Positions 33,433-40,720 of a DNA stretch of 61,441 nt are shown in pieces (within the stretch, counting starts at the first letter, position 1; every line of letters begins with the position of its first letter). The notes under the pieces are model-generated. The model worked only from the letters and a program-made list of their open reading frames with translations. It did not search any database and was not told where the DNA came from. The stretch is taken from NCBI GenBank assembly GCA_964428355.1, contig CAYRYU010000038.1:1-61441 (forward strand), in the 5' to 3' direction. The stretch is from CAYRYU01 sp964428355 (GTDB lineage Bacteria; Muiribacteriota; Ozemobacteria; Ozemobacterales; Ozemobacteraceae). Position numbers and translations under genes: made by a program.

Positions 33433-33510
33433 CCGCAGATCCGGCCGATGACAGCAGCCGGATGGCCGAATCAGATCTGCATCCATCGGCGTCATTCGCG
33501 TCATCCGCGG
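33433..33510. repeat. Degenerate inverted repeat of the CCGCGGAT type
   Basis: CCGCAGATCCGGCCGATGAC (33433-33452) faces GTCATTCGCGTCATCCGCGG (about 33491-33510). It is related to the element at 113-198. The rest of the 33404-33756 gap holds a possible dapA -10 box (TATATT, 33610-33615, in GTGGTATATTTC) and, on the minus strand, a TTGACA at 33579-33574 that could serve the flavoprotein operon. No other gene is seen. Confidence 0.55.
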
Positions 33511-33756
33511 ATCGTCCTCCCTTTCTGCTCTTTATCGGCGGGGCCGCTGCATAACCAAAAAAAACGTCGGAAATGTCAACTGGGCACCCATCTCGAGTCC
33601 TTCTTGTGGTATATTTCATTCTCGGCGGGGAAATTCGTTCCGCCCGCAGGTTGGGGGTTTTCTCGACATCTTGTTGTTCCCCGCTGGTCGGGATTCCCCT
33701 GGCGGCCTCGAACCGATGGCTCGAGGCACCGCGGGAGCGAACATGGGAGATGGACA

Positions 33757-34647
33757 ATGGCTACAGCTAAGTTCGAGGGGTCCTGGACCGCCCTCGTTAC
33801 ACCATTTTCGAACGGTCGGATAGACAAGGATGCGGTTTTCCGCCTTCTCGACCGGCATCTGGAAGCCGGAACGGACGGGCTGGTAATCTGCGGCACGACG
33901 GGGGAGTCTCCGACCCTCTCACTCGACGAGAAGGCCCTCCTGATGGAAACCGTAGTCACCAGGGTTGCCGGAAAGATCGATGTAATGCTCGGGACGGGCG
34001 GAAACAACACCGCATCGGCGGTGGAGCTGACGAGGCGTGCCGCGAGTTTCGGTGCCGGCTCGGTCCTCGTGGTGACCCCGTATTACAACAAGCCATCCCA
34101 AAGCGGGCTGATTGCGCACTTCAAGGAGATTGCAGCGTCCACCTCGCTTCCCGTGATCCTTTACAACGTCCCGGGACGGACGGGGGTTAACATGGCCCCA
34201 TCAACCGTTCTCGAACTGGCAAGGGTCTCGAACATCAAGGGGGTCAAGGAAGCCTCGGGAAATCTCGAGCAGGCCATGGACATCATCAGGGGGGCTCCCG
34301 ACGGGTTCACCCTCCTCTCCGGGGAAGACTCCCTGAACCTGGCTATCATGGCACTTGGGGGGCGTGGAACCATTTCCGTCACCGCCAACGTCGTTCCAGG
34401 AAAGATGAAGGCGTTCAACAAGGCTGCCCTTGATGGTGCCTGGGAGGATGCCCGGGGGATCCACTACGAGCTTCTTCCCTTGCACCGGGCGATGTTTTTC
34501 GAATCAAATCCGGTCCCGGTCAAGGCAGCCCTGGCCCTTCAGGGCCTCATTGCGGACGAGTTCAGGCTTCCCCTCGTTCCCGCCTCCAAAGAGACCAGGG
34601 AGAAGCTCTCTGCCGTAATGGCAGGGAACGGGTTGCTGAAAGGCTGA
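33757..34647 (+). CDS. dapA: 4-hydroxy-tetrahydrodipicolinate synthase
   Basis: DapA condenses pyruvate with aspartate semialdehyde in lysine and diaminopimelate synthesis. From the ATG at 33757 it has 296 residues, the standard length. Visible are CGTTGESPTL (45-54), the catalytic tyrosine Y136 in LYNVPGRTG and the Schiff-base lysine K164 in KGVKEASGN. GGGAGA lies 7 bases before the start. The longer in-frame extension upstream runs through repeat sequence and is rejected. It is the first gene of a plus-strand run leading to cdaA with a gap of 9 bp, so wall-precursor synthesis and c-di-AMP signalling share a transcript here. Confidence 0.96.
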   Translation: MATAKFEGSWTALVTPFSNGRIDKDAVFRLLDRHLEAGTDGLVICGTTGESPTLSLDEKALLMETVVTRVAGKIDVMLGTGGNNTASAVELTRRAASFGAGSVLVVTPYYNKPSQSGLIAHFKEIAASTSLPVILYNVPGRTGVNMAPSTVLELARVSNIKGVKEASGNLEQAMDIIRGAPDGFTLLSGEDSLNLAIMALGGRGTISVTANVVPGKMKAFNKAALDGAWEDARGIHYELLPLHRAMFFESNPVPVKAALALQGLIADEFRLPLVPASKETREKLSAVMAGNGLLKG

Positions 34648-34656
34648 ACCAGAACC

Positions 34657-35487
34657 GTGTCCGAGCTCTTCGAATCGATGCTGACGAAGCTGGGCTTTTT
34701 CATAGCGCTGCTCAAGGACGTCACGCTGAGCGATGTCTTCGACATCTCCCTTGCGAGCTGGGCAATCTACAGGGTTCTTCTCCTCATCGAGGGAACGAGG
34801 GCATTCAACCTTCTGAAGGGCCTCGGAATCATAATCCTTCTATTGATGTTCACGAAGGACCTCGATTTCCACACTGTGAACTGGGTGCTTGCCAACACCC
34901 TCCCCACAGGATTTCTCGCGCTGGTCGTGATATTCCAGCCCGAACTCCGGCGGGCCCTCGAGGATATCGGTCGCGGGAGTTTCCTGGCTGACCAGATTGG
35001 CAACAGTGACAACCTTCCCGAGCTTGTCGAGGAACTGTGCAAGACCATCGAGAACTGTTCGAAGAAGAGGGTGGGCGCGTTGATCGTCCTGGAGCAGGAT
35101 ATCGGGCTGAAGGATTTCATTGACAAGGGCGTTCCTCTCCATAGCAATATCACCTCCGAGCTTCTCAACACCATCTTCATGCCGTTTACCGCACTCCATG
35201 ACGGAGCCGTCATCGTGAAGGGGCCTTTCGTCGAAGCCGCCAGCTGCTTTTTGCCGATTTCCCAGAATCCCGACCTGGCCCGGGAGGTCGGAACGAGGCA
35301 CCGGGCCGCGGTGGGAATCACCGAGATCACCGATGCGCTTGCATTGATCGTGAGCGAAGAGACCGGGACCATCTCCTACGCCAAGGGTGGGAAGCTCGTT
35401 CGGGAGCTCAACATGGAAAAGGTCCGGGAGCTTCTGCGCGGGAGCTTCAAGAAAACCATGAAGACCAGGAGGCTTTTGTCGCTGTGA
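34657..35487 (+). CDS. cdaA: Diadenylate cyclase (CdaA/DacA type)
   Basis: CdaA makes cyclic di-AMP from two ATP. The 276-residue protein has three N-terminal membrane helices between about 25 and 95, then the DisA_N catalytic domain with the active-site motifs LHDGAVIV (about 184-191) and GTRHRAAVGI (about 210-219). I take the GTG at 34657; an ATG at 34678 is possible and neither has a good ribosome-binding site. The stop overlaps the next gene by 4 bp. The partner there is a YbbR protein, as in the cdaA-cdaR pair of Firmicutes, but glmM is absent. Confidence 0.96.
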   Translation: MSELFESMLTKLGFFIALLKDVTLSDVFDISLASWAIYRVLLLIEGTRAFNLLKGLGIIILLLMFTKDLDFHTVNWVLANTLPTGFLALVVIFQPELRRALEDIGRGSFLADQIGNSDNLPELVEELCKTIENCSKKRVGALIVLEQDIGLKDFIDKGVPLHSNITSELLNTIFMPFTALHDGAVIVKGPFVEAASCFLPISQNPDLAREVGTRHRAAVGITEITDALALIVSEETGTISYAKGGKLVRELNMEKVRELLRGSFKKTMKTRRLLSL

Positions 35488-36701
35488 TCAACATGCGAAT
35501 CGGCCTCAAGCTGGTATCGGTCTTCCTGGCAATCATCCTTTGGTTCTACGTGAACATCGTCATCTCTCCCGAGGTCCGGCGGACGGTTACCGCCCACGTC
35601 GAGTACAAGAACCTTCCCCCGCTTCTCCGGGTCAGCCCCAAGAAGGCTGAAACCCTCATCCAGCTCAAGGGGGCCAGGCGGGATTTCATCTTCGCGGGAA
35701 AGGATTCCGTCCAGGTCACTGTTGACCTGTACAACCTTCGTCCGGGTCCCGCGATCATCCCGCTGAAGGTGACCTCCCCGTCGGGCATTCATGTCGAGGG
35801 GATGAAACCTGGAAACCTCGATATCTTCGCGGAAGCCCTGACAAGGAAGGAGTTCGAGGTTGCCGTAGACGTCCGTGGGCAGACCGCGGAAGGGTTCATT
35901 TCCGAGGCTCCTCTCGTGAATCCCCGAAAGGTCATTCTGGAGGGGACCCGCGAAATGATCGACAAGGTTGCGGGCTGCCAGGTGTCCGTCATGCTTGTGG
36001 ATGCAAGGAACTCTCTCAGCGAATTGAGGAAGGTCCAGGTGCTGGGGTCCGAAGGCCCCATTGAGAGCGCCTTCACGGTGATTCCCGAGAAAGTGGATGT
36101 TACCGTCACCGTCAAGTCCGGATACCCGTCGAAGAACGTCCCGGTCGTCTCACAGGCACTCAACAAGCCCCCCGAGGGATACAAGCTCGACGAGATCACG
36201 ATCCAGCCTGCGACAGTGACCATCAGCGGGCCTGCCCGGGTTCTCGAGCAGGTCAGGGAGGTCCGGACCATGGTCGATCTTTCAATGGCCCGGGGGACTT
36301 CATCCATGACCGCGCGGCTCGAACCGCCCTTCGAGAGCGTCAGCTTCGTCGGTTCGGGTTCGGTCGAAGTCGAGGTCCAGATGACACCGATCATGGTCAC
36401 GCGCGAGTTCAACGGTTTCCCGATAACGGTCAGGAAATCCTCGAACCAGCACTGCATCGTGACCCCTTCCAGCTACTCCCTGGTCCTCAAGGGGTATGTC
36501 CCGGATCTCGAAAAGGTCACCGGAGCCGACATGGAAGTCGTCCTGGATGTCCGCGGAAAGGCCCCGGGCACCTGCACGGTGGATATCGTTCCCCATGGGC
36601 TTCCCGACCGGCTTCAGACCCTCGAAATCCACCCCCCGAAAGCCGAGGTGGAAATTTCGGAGGCCGAGTCCCGCCCCACCGCTTCCGCTACCGGGCCCTG
36701 A
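35484..36701 (+). CDS. YbbR-domain protein (CdaR-like regulator of CdaA)
   Basis: A 405-residue protein with an N-terminal membrane anchor (about 8-27, LVSVFLAIILWFYVNI) and an outside part made of about four YbbR repeats, beta-rich units with patterns such as GYPSKNVPVVSQALNKPPEGYKLDEITIQPATV. In Firmicutes the matching protein CdaR binds CdaA and modulates its activity. The start GTG (35484) overlaps the cdaA stop; an ATG three codons later is possible. The genetic linkage is the main reason for the regulatory assignment. A new promoter lies just after its stop. Confidence 0.88.
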   Translation: MINMRIGLKLVSVFLAIILWFYVNIVISPEVRRTVTAHVEYKNLPPLLRVSPKKAETLIQLKGARRDFIFAGKDSVQVTVDLYNLRPGPAIIPLKVTSPSGIHVEGMKPGNLDIFAEALTRKEFEVAVDVRGQTAEGFISEAPLVNPRKVILEGTREMIDKVAGCQVSVMLVDARNSLSELRKVQVLGSEGPIESAFTVIPEKVDVTVTVKSGYPSKNVPVVSQALNKPPEGYKLDEITIQPATVTISGPARVLEQVREVRTMVDLSMARGTSSMTARLEPPFESVSFVGSGSVEVEVQMTPIMVTREFNGFPITVRKSSNQHCIVTPSSYSLVLKGYVPDLEKVTGADMEVVLDVRGKAPGTCTVDIVPHGLPDRLQTLEIHPPKAEVEISEAESRPTASATGP

Positions 36702-36721
36702 ATCCCCGGTAACGGAAAACA

Positions 36722-36750
36722 TTGACTTGGGGTTTCCCCCCCAGTATATA
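36722..36750 (+). promoter_or_regulatory. Promoter of the HEAT-repeat gene
   Basis: TTGACT (36722-36727) and TATATA (36745-36750) with a 17-bp spacer. Transcription would begin near 36757, only about six bases before the GTG at 36763, so the transcript would be almost leaderless if that start is right. Confidence 0.6.
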
Positions 36751-36762
36751 TTAGGGAACATC

Positions 36763-39081
36763 GTGGACCCCTTCATCCAAAAATTGATCGAATCCTTCCC
36801 GAAATCGGGGAAGGAACGCAAGCTCGAGCTGCTGATGGAGATCGGCCGGTCGAAGACCGACGGCGTTCTCCAGTTTCTTGTCGCCACGTTCGGAGACGAG
36901 CACTGGATAGTCCGCAAGACCTCGGCTGATCTCGTTTTCACATTCTCGGAAACCGCCATACCCGCACTTTCCGCGGCCCTCAACTCGTACAGCGAGGACA
37001 TCCAGCACTGGGCGTTGCAGGTTCTCACCAAGTTCGGGAGCAAGGGAGCCCCGGCCATCCTCAGGGCTTTGAAAAGCCCGAACCATGATGTGAGGTATTT
37101 TGCCGCCATCGCCCTCGGAGACATCAGGGAAGCGCAGGGAGTCACCCCGCTCATCCGTGCCCTGGGGGACGAGAAATGGACGGTCCGGAAAGCCGCGTCA
37201 GACGCTCTGGTCAAATACGGCGAAGAGGTGATCCCCGCCATCGAGCAGGTGATGACCAAGACCAACGATGAGGATGTAAGGTTCTGGGCCATCAAATCCC
37301 TTGGAAAGTTGGGGCCGAAAGCTCAGCGGATCCTGCTCGAAGCCCTGCGGGCCGGGGACAAGCAACTCCGTTACGTCATCGCCGCCGCCCTCGGAGAGTC
37401 CGGCGACAAGCGCGTCATCAAGGTCCTCATCGAGTCGCTCGCCGACCCCGACTGGACGATCCGGAAAAGCGCGACCCAGGCCCTGGCGGAAATCGGTGAC
37501 AATGCGATCGATCCGATGATCGAAGCCCTGCAGGATACCAGCGAGGACGTCCGAGACGGCTGCCTCCAGTCCATCGTCCGGATCGGTGACAAGGCACTTC
37601 TCCGCCTTTTCGAGGTCGTCGAGAAGGTCGATGACAACCAGAGATACCTGATCCGTAAGGGCCTGGTGAAGATGGGCTCCAAAGTCGTCGATCCTCTCGT
37701 GAGGCTCTTCAAGACCAAGAAAGAGGCTATCATGACCTTCTCCGCCGCCACGCTCGGGGAAATCGGAAGTCCCAAGGCCGTTCCGGTGCTGATCGATGGG
37801 CTTTCCGACAATTCCTGGAACGTCCGGCGAAGCAGCGCCTACGCACTCGGGGAGATAGGGGAAAAAGGCGTCGACCGCATCGCGGAAGCGCTCACCAGCA
37901 CGAACGACGACGTGCGTTACTGGGTGACCCGGATCCTCGAATCGGTGGGGGAGGCCGGAATGCCTTACCTTGTCAGGGCACTTTCAGACAAGAACAAGAA
38001 CATCCGTTTCTTCGCCGCGAAAGCGCTCGGGAGCTCCTCCAACACCGATGTCATCCGGCACCTGATCAAAGCACTTTCCGACGAATCCTGGAGCGTCCGC
38101 CGGGCCGCGTCCGAAAGCATCATCAGCCTCGAGCGTATCAGCATCGATCAGCTTCTCCGGAACATGTCCAACGACAACGAGGATATCCGATTCTGGGTCA
38201 GCCAGATCATCGAAAAAACCGGGAAGCAGAACCTCGAAAGGATAAACGAATCCTTTCGCAGCGGGGACCCCGAACTCCGCCTTTGCGCCTGCCAGGCCCT
38301 CGGAATCATCGGGGATCCCTCATCCACCGACGTCCTGATCGACGCTCTTCGGGACGACAGCGAATGGGTCAGGATCTACGCCGCCATTTCTCTCGGCAAG
38401 ATCGGGGACCCCCGGGCGGTGATTCCCCTGATCAAGGGGCTGTCCGACCGCAACGCGGAAGTCCACCGGAACATCTGCAAGGCCTTCCAGAAGCTAGGGG
38501 AAAGGGTTTTCGAGACCCTGAGCAAGTGCGTGGAAAGCGATGACGTGGTCTTGAGACGGAATTCGGCCGTTGCTCTCGGGGCATTGCGGGAGGACCGCGG
38601 AGTCGACGTCCTGATCATCCTTCTCGAAGACCAGGAAGACAAGGTCAGACAAGCCGCTGCAGAGGCCCTGGGCAAGTTCCCCTGCCTCAAATCCCGAACC
38701 GTCCTCGTCGAAGCGCTCAAGGACCGTACGTACCAGGTCCGATCGTCCGTTATCGCGGCTCTTGCCGAGCATGCCGAGGCTCCCGCGATCACCCCGTTGA
38801 TCGAGCATTTCCTCTCGCTGAAAGAGGAACGGGAAATCCGCACCGTAAAACGTCACCTGGGAAGCATGGCCCAGAGGATTCCCCAGGCTTTCATCGAACT
38901 TTTCAAACACGTCCAGGCGGCTTTCCGCTCCGTAGCCGCGGAAGCGCTTTTCGGTGCAGGAATGGTCATTCTCCCCGTCCTGACAGAGAGCGCAGCTTCC
39001 GGCGATGAGACGGTCGTTTTCTGGTGCCAGAAGGTGATCAAGAAGATCCGAAACCCCGAGGAGCCCCTCACCGATGCCTGA
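36763..39081 (+). CDS. HEAT-repeat protein
   Basis: A 772-residue protein built almost wholly of about 31-residue HEAT repeats of the PBS-lyase type. Many units begin with a pattern like DDVRYWVTRILESVG or DEKWTVRKAASDALVKYG and contain a conserved Arg or Lys after a short turn. No catalytic, membrane or secretion motif is present, so it is probably a cytoplasmic scaffold. The GTG at 36763 follows AGGGA; a start at ATG 36835 is possible. Its stop overlaps dprA by 8 bp, so it is translated with the dprA-smg-topA run. A role in DNA or topoisomerase-related assembly is only suggested by position. Confidence 0.85.
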   Translation: MDPFIQKLIESFPKSGKERKLELLMEIGRSKTDGVLQFLVATFGDEHWIVRKTSADLVFTFSETAIPALSAALNSYSEDIQHWALQVLTKFGSKGAPAILRALKSPNHDVRYFAAIALGDIREAQGVTPLIRALGDEKWTVRKAASDALVKYGEEVIPAIEQVMTKTNDEDVRFWAIKSLGKLGPKAQRILLEALRAGDKQLRYVIAAALGESGDKRVIKVLIESLADPDWTIRKSATQALAEIGDNAIDPMIEALQDTSEDVRDGCLQSIVRIGDKALLRLFEVVEKVDDNQRYLIRKGLVKMGSKVVDPLVRLFKTKKEAIMTFSAATLGEIGSPKAVPVLIDGLSDNSWNVRRSSAYALGEIGEKGVDRIAEALTSTNDDVRYWVTRILESVGEAGMPYLVRALSDKNKNIRFFAAKALGSSSNTDVIRHLIKALSDESWSVRRAASESIISLERISIDQLLRNMSNDNEDIRFWVSQIIEKTGKQNLERINESFRSGDPELRLCACQALGIIGDPSSTDVLIDALRDDSEWVRIYAAISLGKIGDPRAVIPLIKGLSDRNAEVHRNICKAFQKLGERVFETLSKCVESDDVVLRRNSAVALGALREDRGVDVLIILLEDQEDKVRQAAAEALGKFPCLKSRTVLVEALKDRTYQVRSSVIAALAEHAEAPAITPLIEHFLSLKEEREIRTVKRHLGSMAQRIPQAFIELFKHVQAAFRSVAAEALFGAGMVILPVLTESAASGDETVVFWCQKVIKKIRNPEEPLTDA

Positions 39082-40207
39082 CTCCCGGAACTCCCGAACC
39101 GATCCGCGCCTGGATTGGTTGAAACTCGCAGGAATCGGCTGGATCGGGGAGACCGTCAAGGCCGGCCTGATAAAACATTTCCGGACTCCGGACGCGGTTT
39201 TTCGGGCCGACCGGAGGGCCCTGTCCGAGGTCAAAGGCTGGACGCACCAGCGACTCGACCGCTTCCTCGCGGAAGGCCGGCATGCCCCCCCCCTCTGCGA
39301 TCCCGGGAAGCTGGACGGGGATGGGCTGCGGTTCATCACGTTCAACGATCCGGAATACCCGCCCCTCCTCCGGGAGACCCACGACGCTCCAATCGTCCTT
39401 TTCGGTCAGGGGACAATCGTTCCCGATGACCGGCCCCACTTCGCGATCGTGGGGGCAAGGAACGGAAGCCAGCTGGGGTTCGACCTCGCCCGGGAGTTCG
39501 GTCATGACCTCGCGGCCGCGGGTTTCGTGATCGTCAGCGGGCTTGCCCTCGGGATAGACACGTTCGCACATCTCGGAGCCCTGGATGCCGGTTCCAGGAC
39601 CATCGCCATCCTCGGATGTGGAGTGGACCAGATCTACCCTTCGGGAAACCGAAAAATCAGGGAGAGGATCCTCGGGCAAGGCGCCCTCCTTTCAGAATTT
39701 CCCCCCGGTGAACCTCCACGGCCATGGCATTTTCCGGTTCGGAACAGGATCATCTCCGGAATGTGCGTCGGGACCCTCGTCGTGGAGGCGACGGCCCGGA
39801 GCGGTTCCCTGATCACCGCCCGTCTCGCCGGAGACCAGGACCGTGACGTATTCGCCATTCCGGGTTCCGTCCGGGCGAATCTTTCCCAGGGAACACTTTC
39901 CCTTTTGCGCGATGGGGCGCACCTCGTGACCTCTCCCGCCCAGATCGTGGATTTCTATTCGCATCTCCTTCCGGCGTCCGCCCACCAGGAGGAGGAGGCT
40001 GTGTCGCCCCTTCTCGAGGAGGATGAAGCCCTTCTGGTGAGCGTTCTTTCGAACGACCCGGTATCCGTCGACAGGTTGCTCGGTGACGGCCGCTGGAGCA
40101 GGGATCGGCTTTTCTCGATGCTCCTGACGCTCGAGATGCGGGACATCCTGACGAAGCTTCCAGGGAACCTTTATCAATCGAAAATCAAGCCCCCTTTGGG
40201 GAGGTAG
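39074..40207 (+). CDS. dprA: DNA-processing protein DprA (Smf)
   Basis: DprA protects incoming single-stranded DNA during transformation and loads RecA. The 377-residue protein has a short N-terminal helical domain, then the extended Rossmann core with FAIVGARNGSQLG, VIVSGLALGIDTFAH, ILGCGVDQIYP, SEFPPG and FPVRNRIISGM. A C-terminal winged-helix-like domain follows. It overlaps the HEAT gene by 8 bp and is followed after 3 bp by smg, the common dprA-smg-topA order. No other competence genes are visible in the window. Confidence 0.96.
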   Translation: MPDSRNSRTDPRLDWLKLAGIGWIGETVKAGLIKHFRTPDAVFRADRRALSEVKGWTHQRLDRFLAEGRHAPPLCDPGKLDGDGLRFITFNDPEYPPLLRETHDAPIVLFGQGTIVPDDRPHFAIVGARNGSQLGFDLAREFGHDLAAAGFVIVSGLALGIDTFAHLGALDAGSRTIAILGCGVDQIYPSGNRKIRERILGQGALLSEFPPGEPPRPWHFPVRNRIISGMCVGTLVVEATARSGSLITARLAGDQDRDVFAIPGSVRANLSQGTLSLLRDGAHLVTSPAQIVDFYSHLLPASAHQEEEAVSPLLEEDEALLVSVLSNDPVSVDRLLGDGRWSRDRLFSMLLTLEMRDILTKLPGNLYQSKIKPPLGR

Positions 40208-40210
40208 GCA

Positions 40211-40711
40211 ATGAACAACGGAATGAAAAACCCATTGACCAACGTAATGAAGATCATGACCATGGTTCTCAGGAAAATGGAGAACAAGGGCACCATCCAC
40301 GCCATCGGTTCCCCGATGGTCGCCCGGCTCCTCAAAAAGGGGTTTTCGCTCGAGGATATCGATTCCGCGATGAAGTGGCTGGCAATGATGACCGCTTCCC
40401 AGGAGCCTCAGGCGGCGACCGATGCCACGCAGGACGGGGAGGGGAAACCTCTTGGAGTCCGGCACCTTCACGCATCCGAAGCGATCCGTCTGACGCTCGA
40501 TGCGCAGCAGATGCTTCTGAACCTTCTCGATGGCGGCCAGATCAGCCCGCTGCACTTCGAAAAGACCATTGAGTTCCTCTGGAAGAACGATCTGCGCGAC
40601 GTCAACCCCACAAGGCTCGAACTAATCCTCTACATGAACGATCCCAATCCGGTGAAATCCCACCAGCCCGTGCTCAGCGAGAAGGTCGGAAAACCGTTGT
40701 ACATCAATTAG
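40211..40711 (+). CDS. smg: Smg/DUF494 family protein
   Basis: A 166-residue helical protein between dprA and topA, where Smg/DUF494 is found in many Proteobacteria. It shows the family layout: an N-terminal helix pair, LLKKGFSLEDIDSAMKWLAMM (about 41-61), and a second half beginning RHLHASEAIRLTLDAQQMLLNLLDGGQISPLHFEKTIEFL. The biochemical function of Smg is not established. It starts 3 bp after dprA and ends 9 bp before topA. The assignment rests partly on synteny because similarity in the N-terminus is loose. Confidence 0.8.
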   Translation: MNNGMKNPLTNVMKIMTMVLRKMENKGTIHAIGSPMVARLLKKGFSLEDIDSAMKWLAMMTASQEPQAATDATQDGEGKPLGVRHLHASEAIRLTLDAQQMLLNLLDGGQISPLHFEKTIEFLWKNDLRDVNPTRLELILYMNDPNPVKSHQPVLSEKVGKPLYIN

Positions 40712-40720
40712 GCCGGACAA

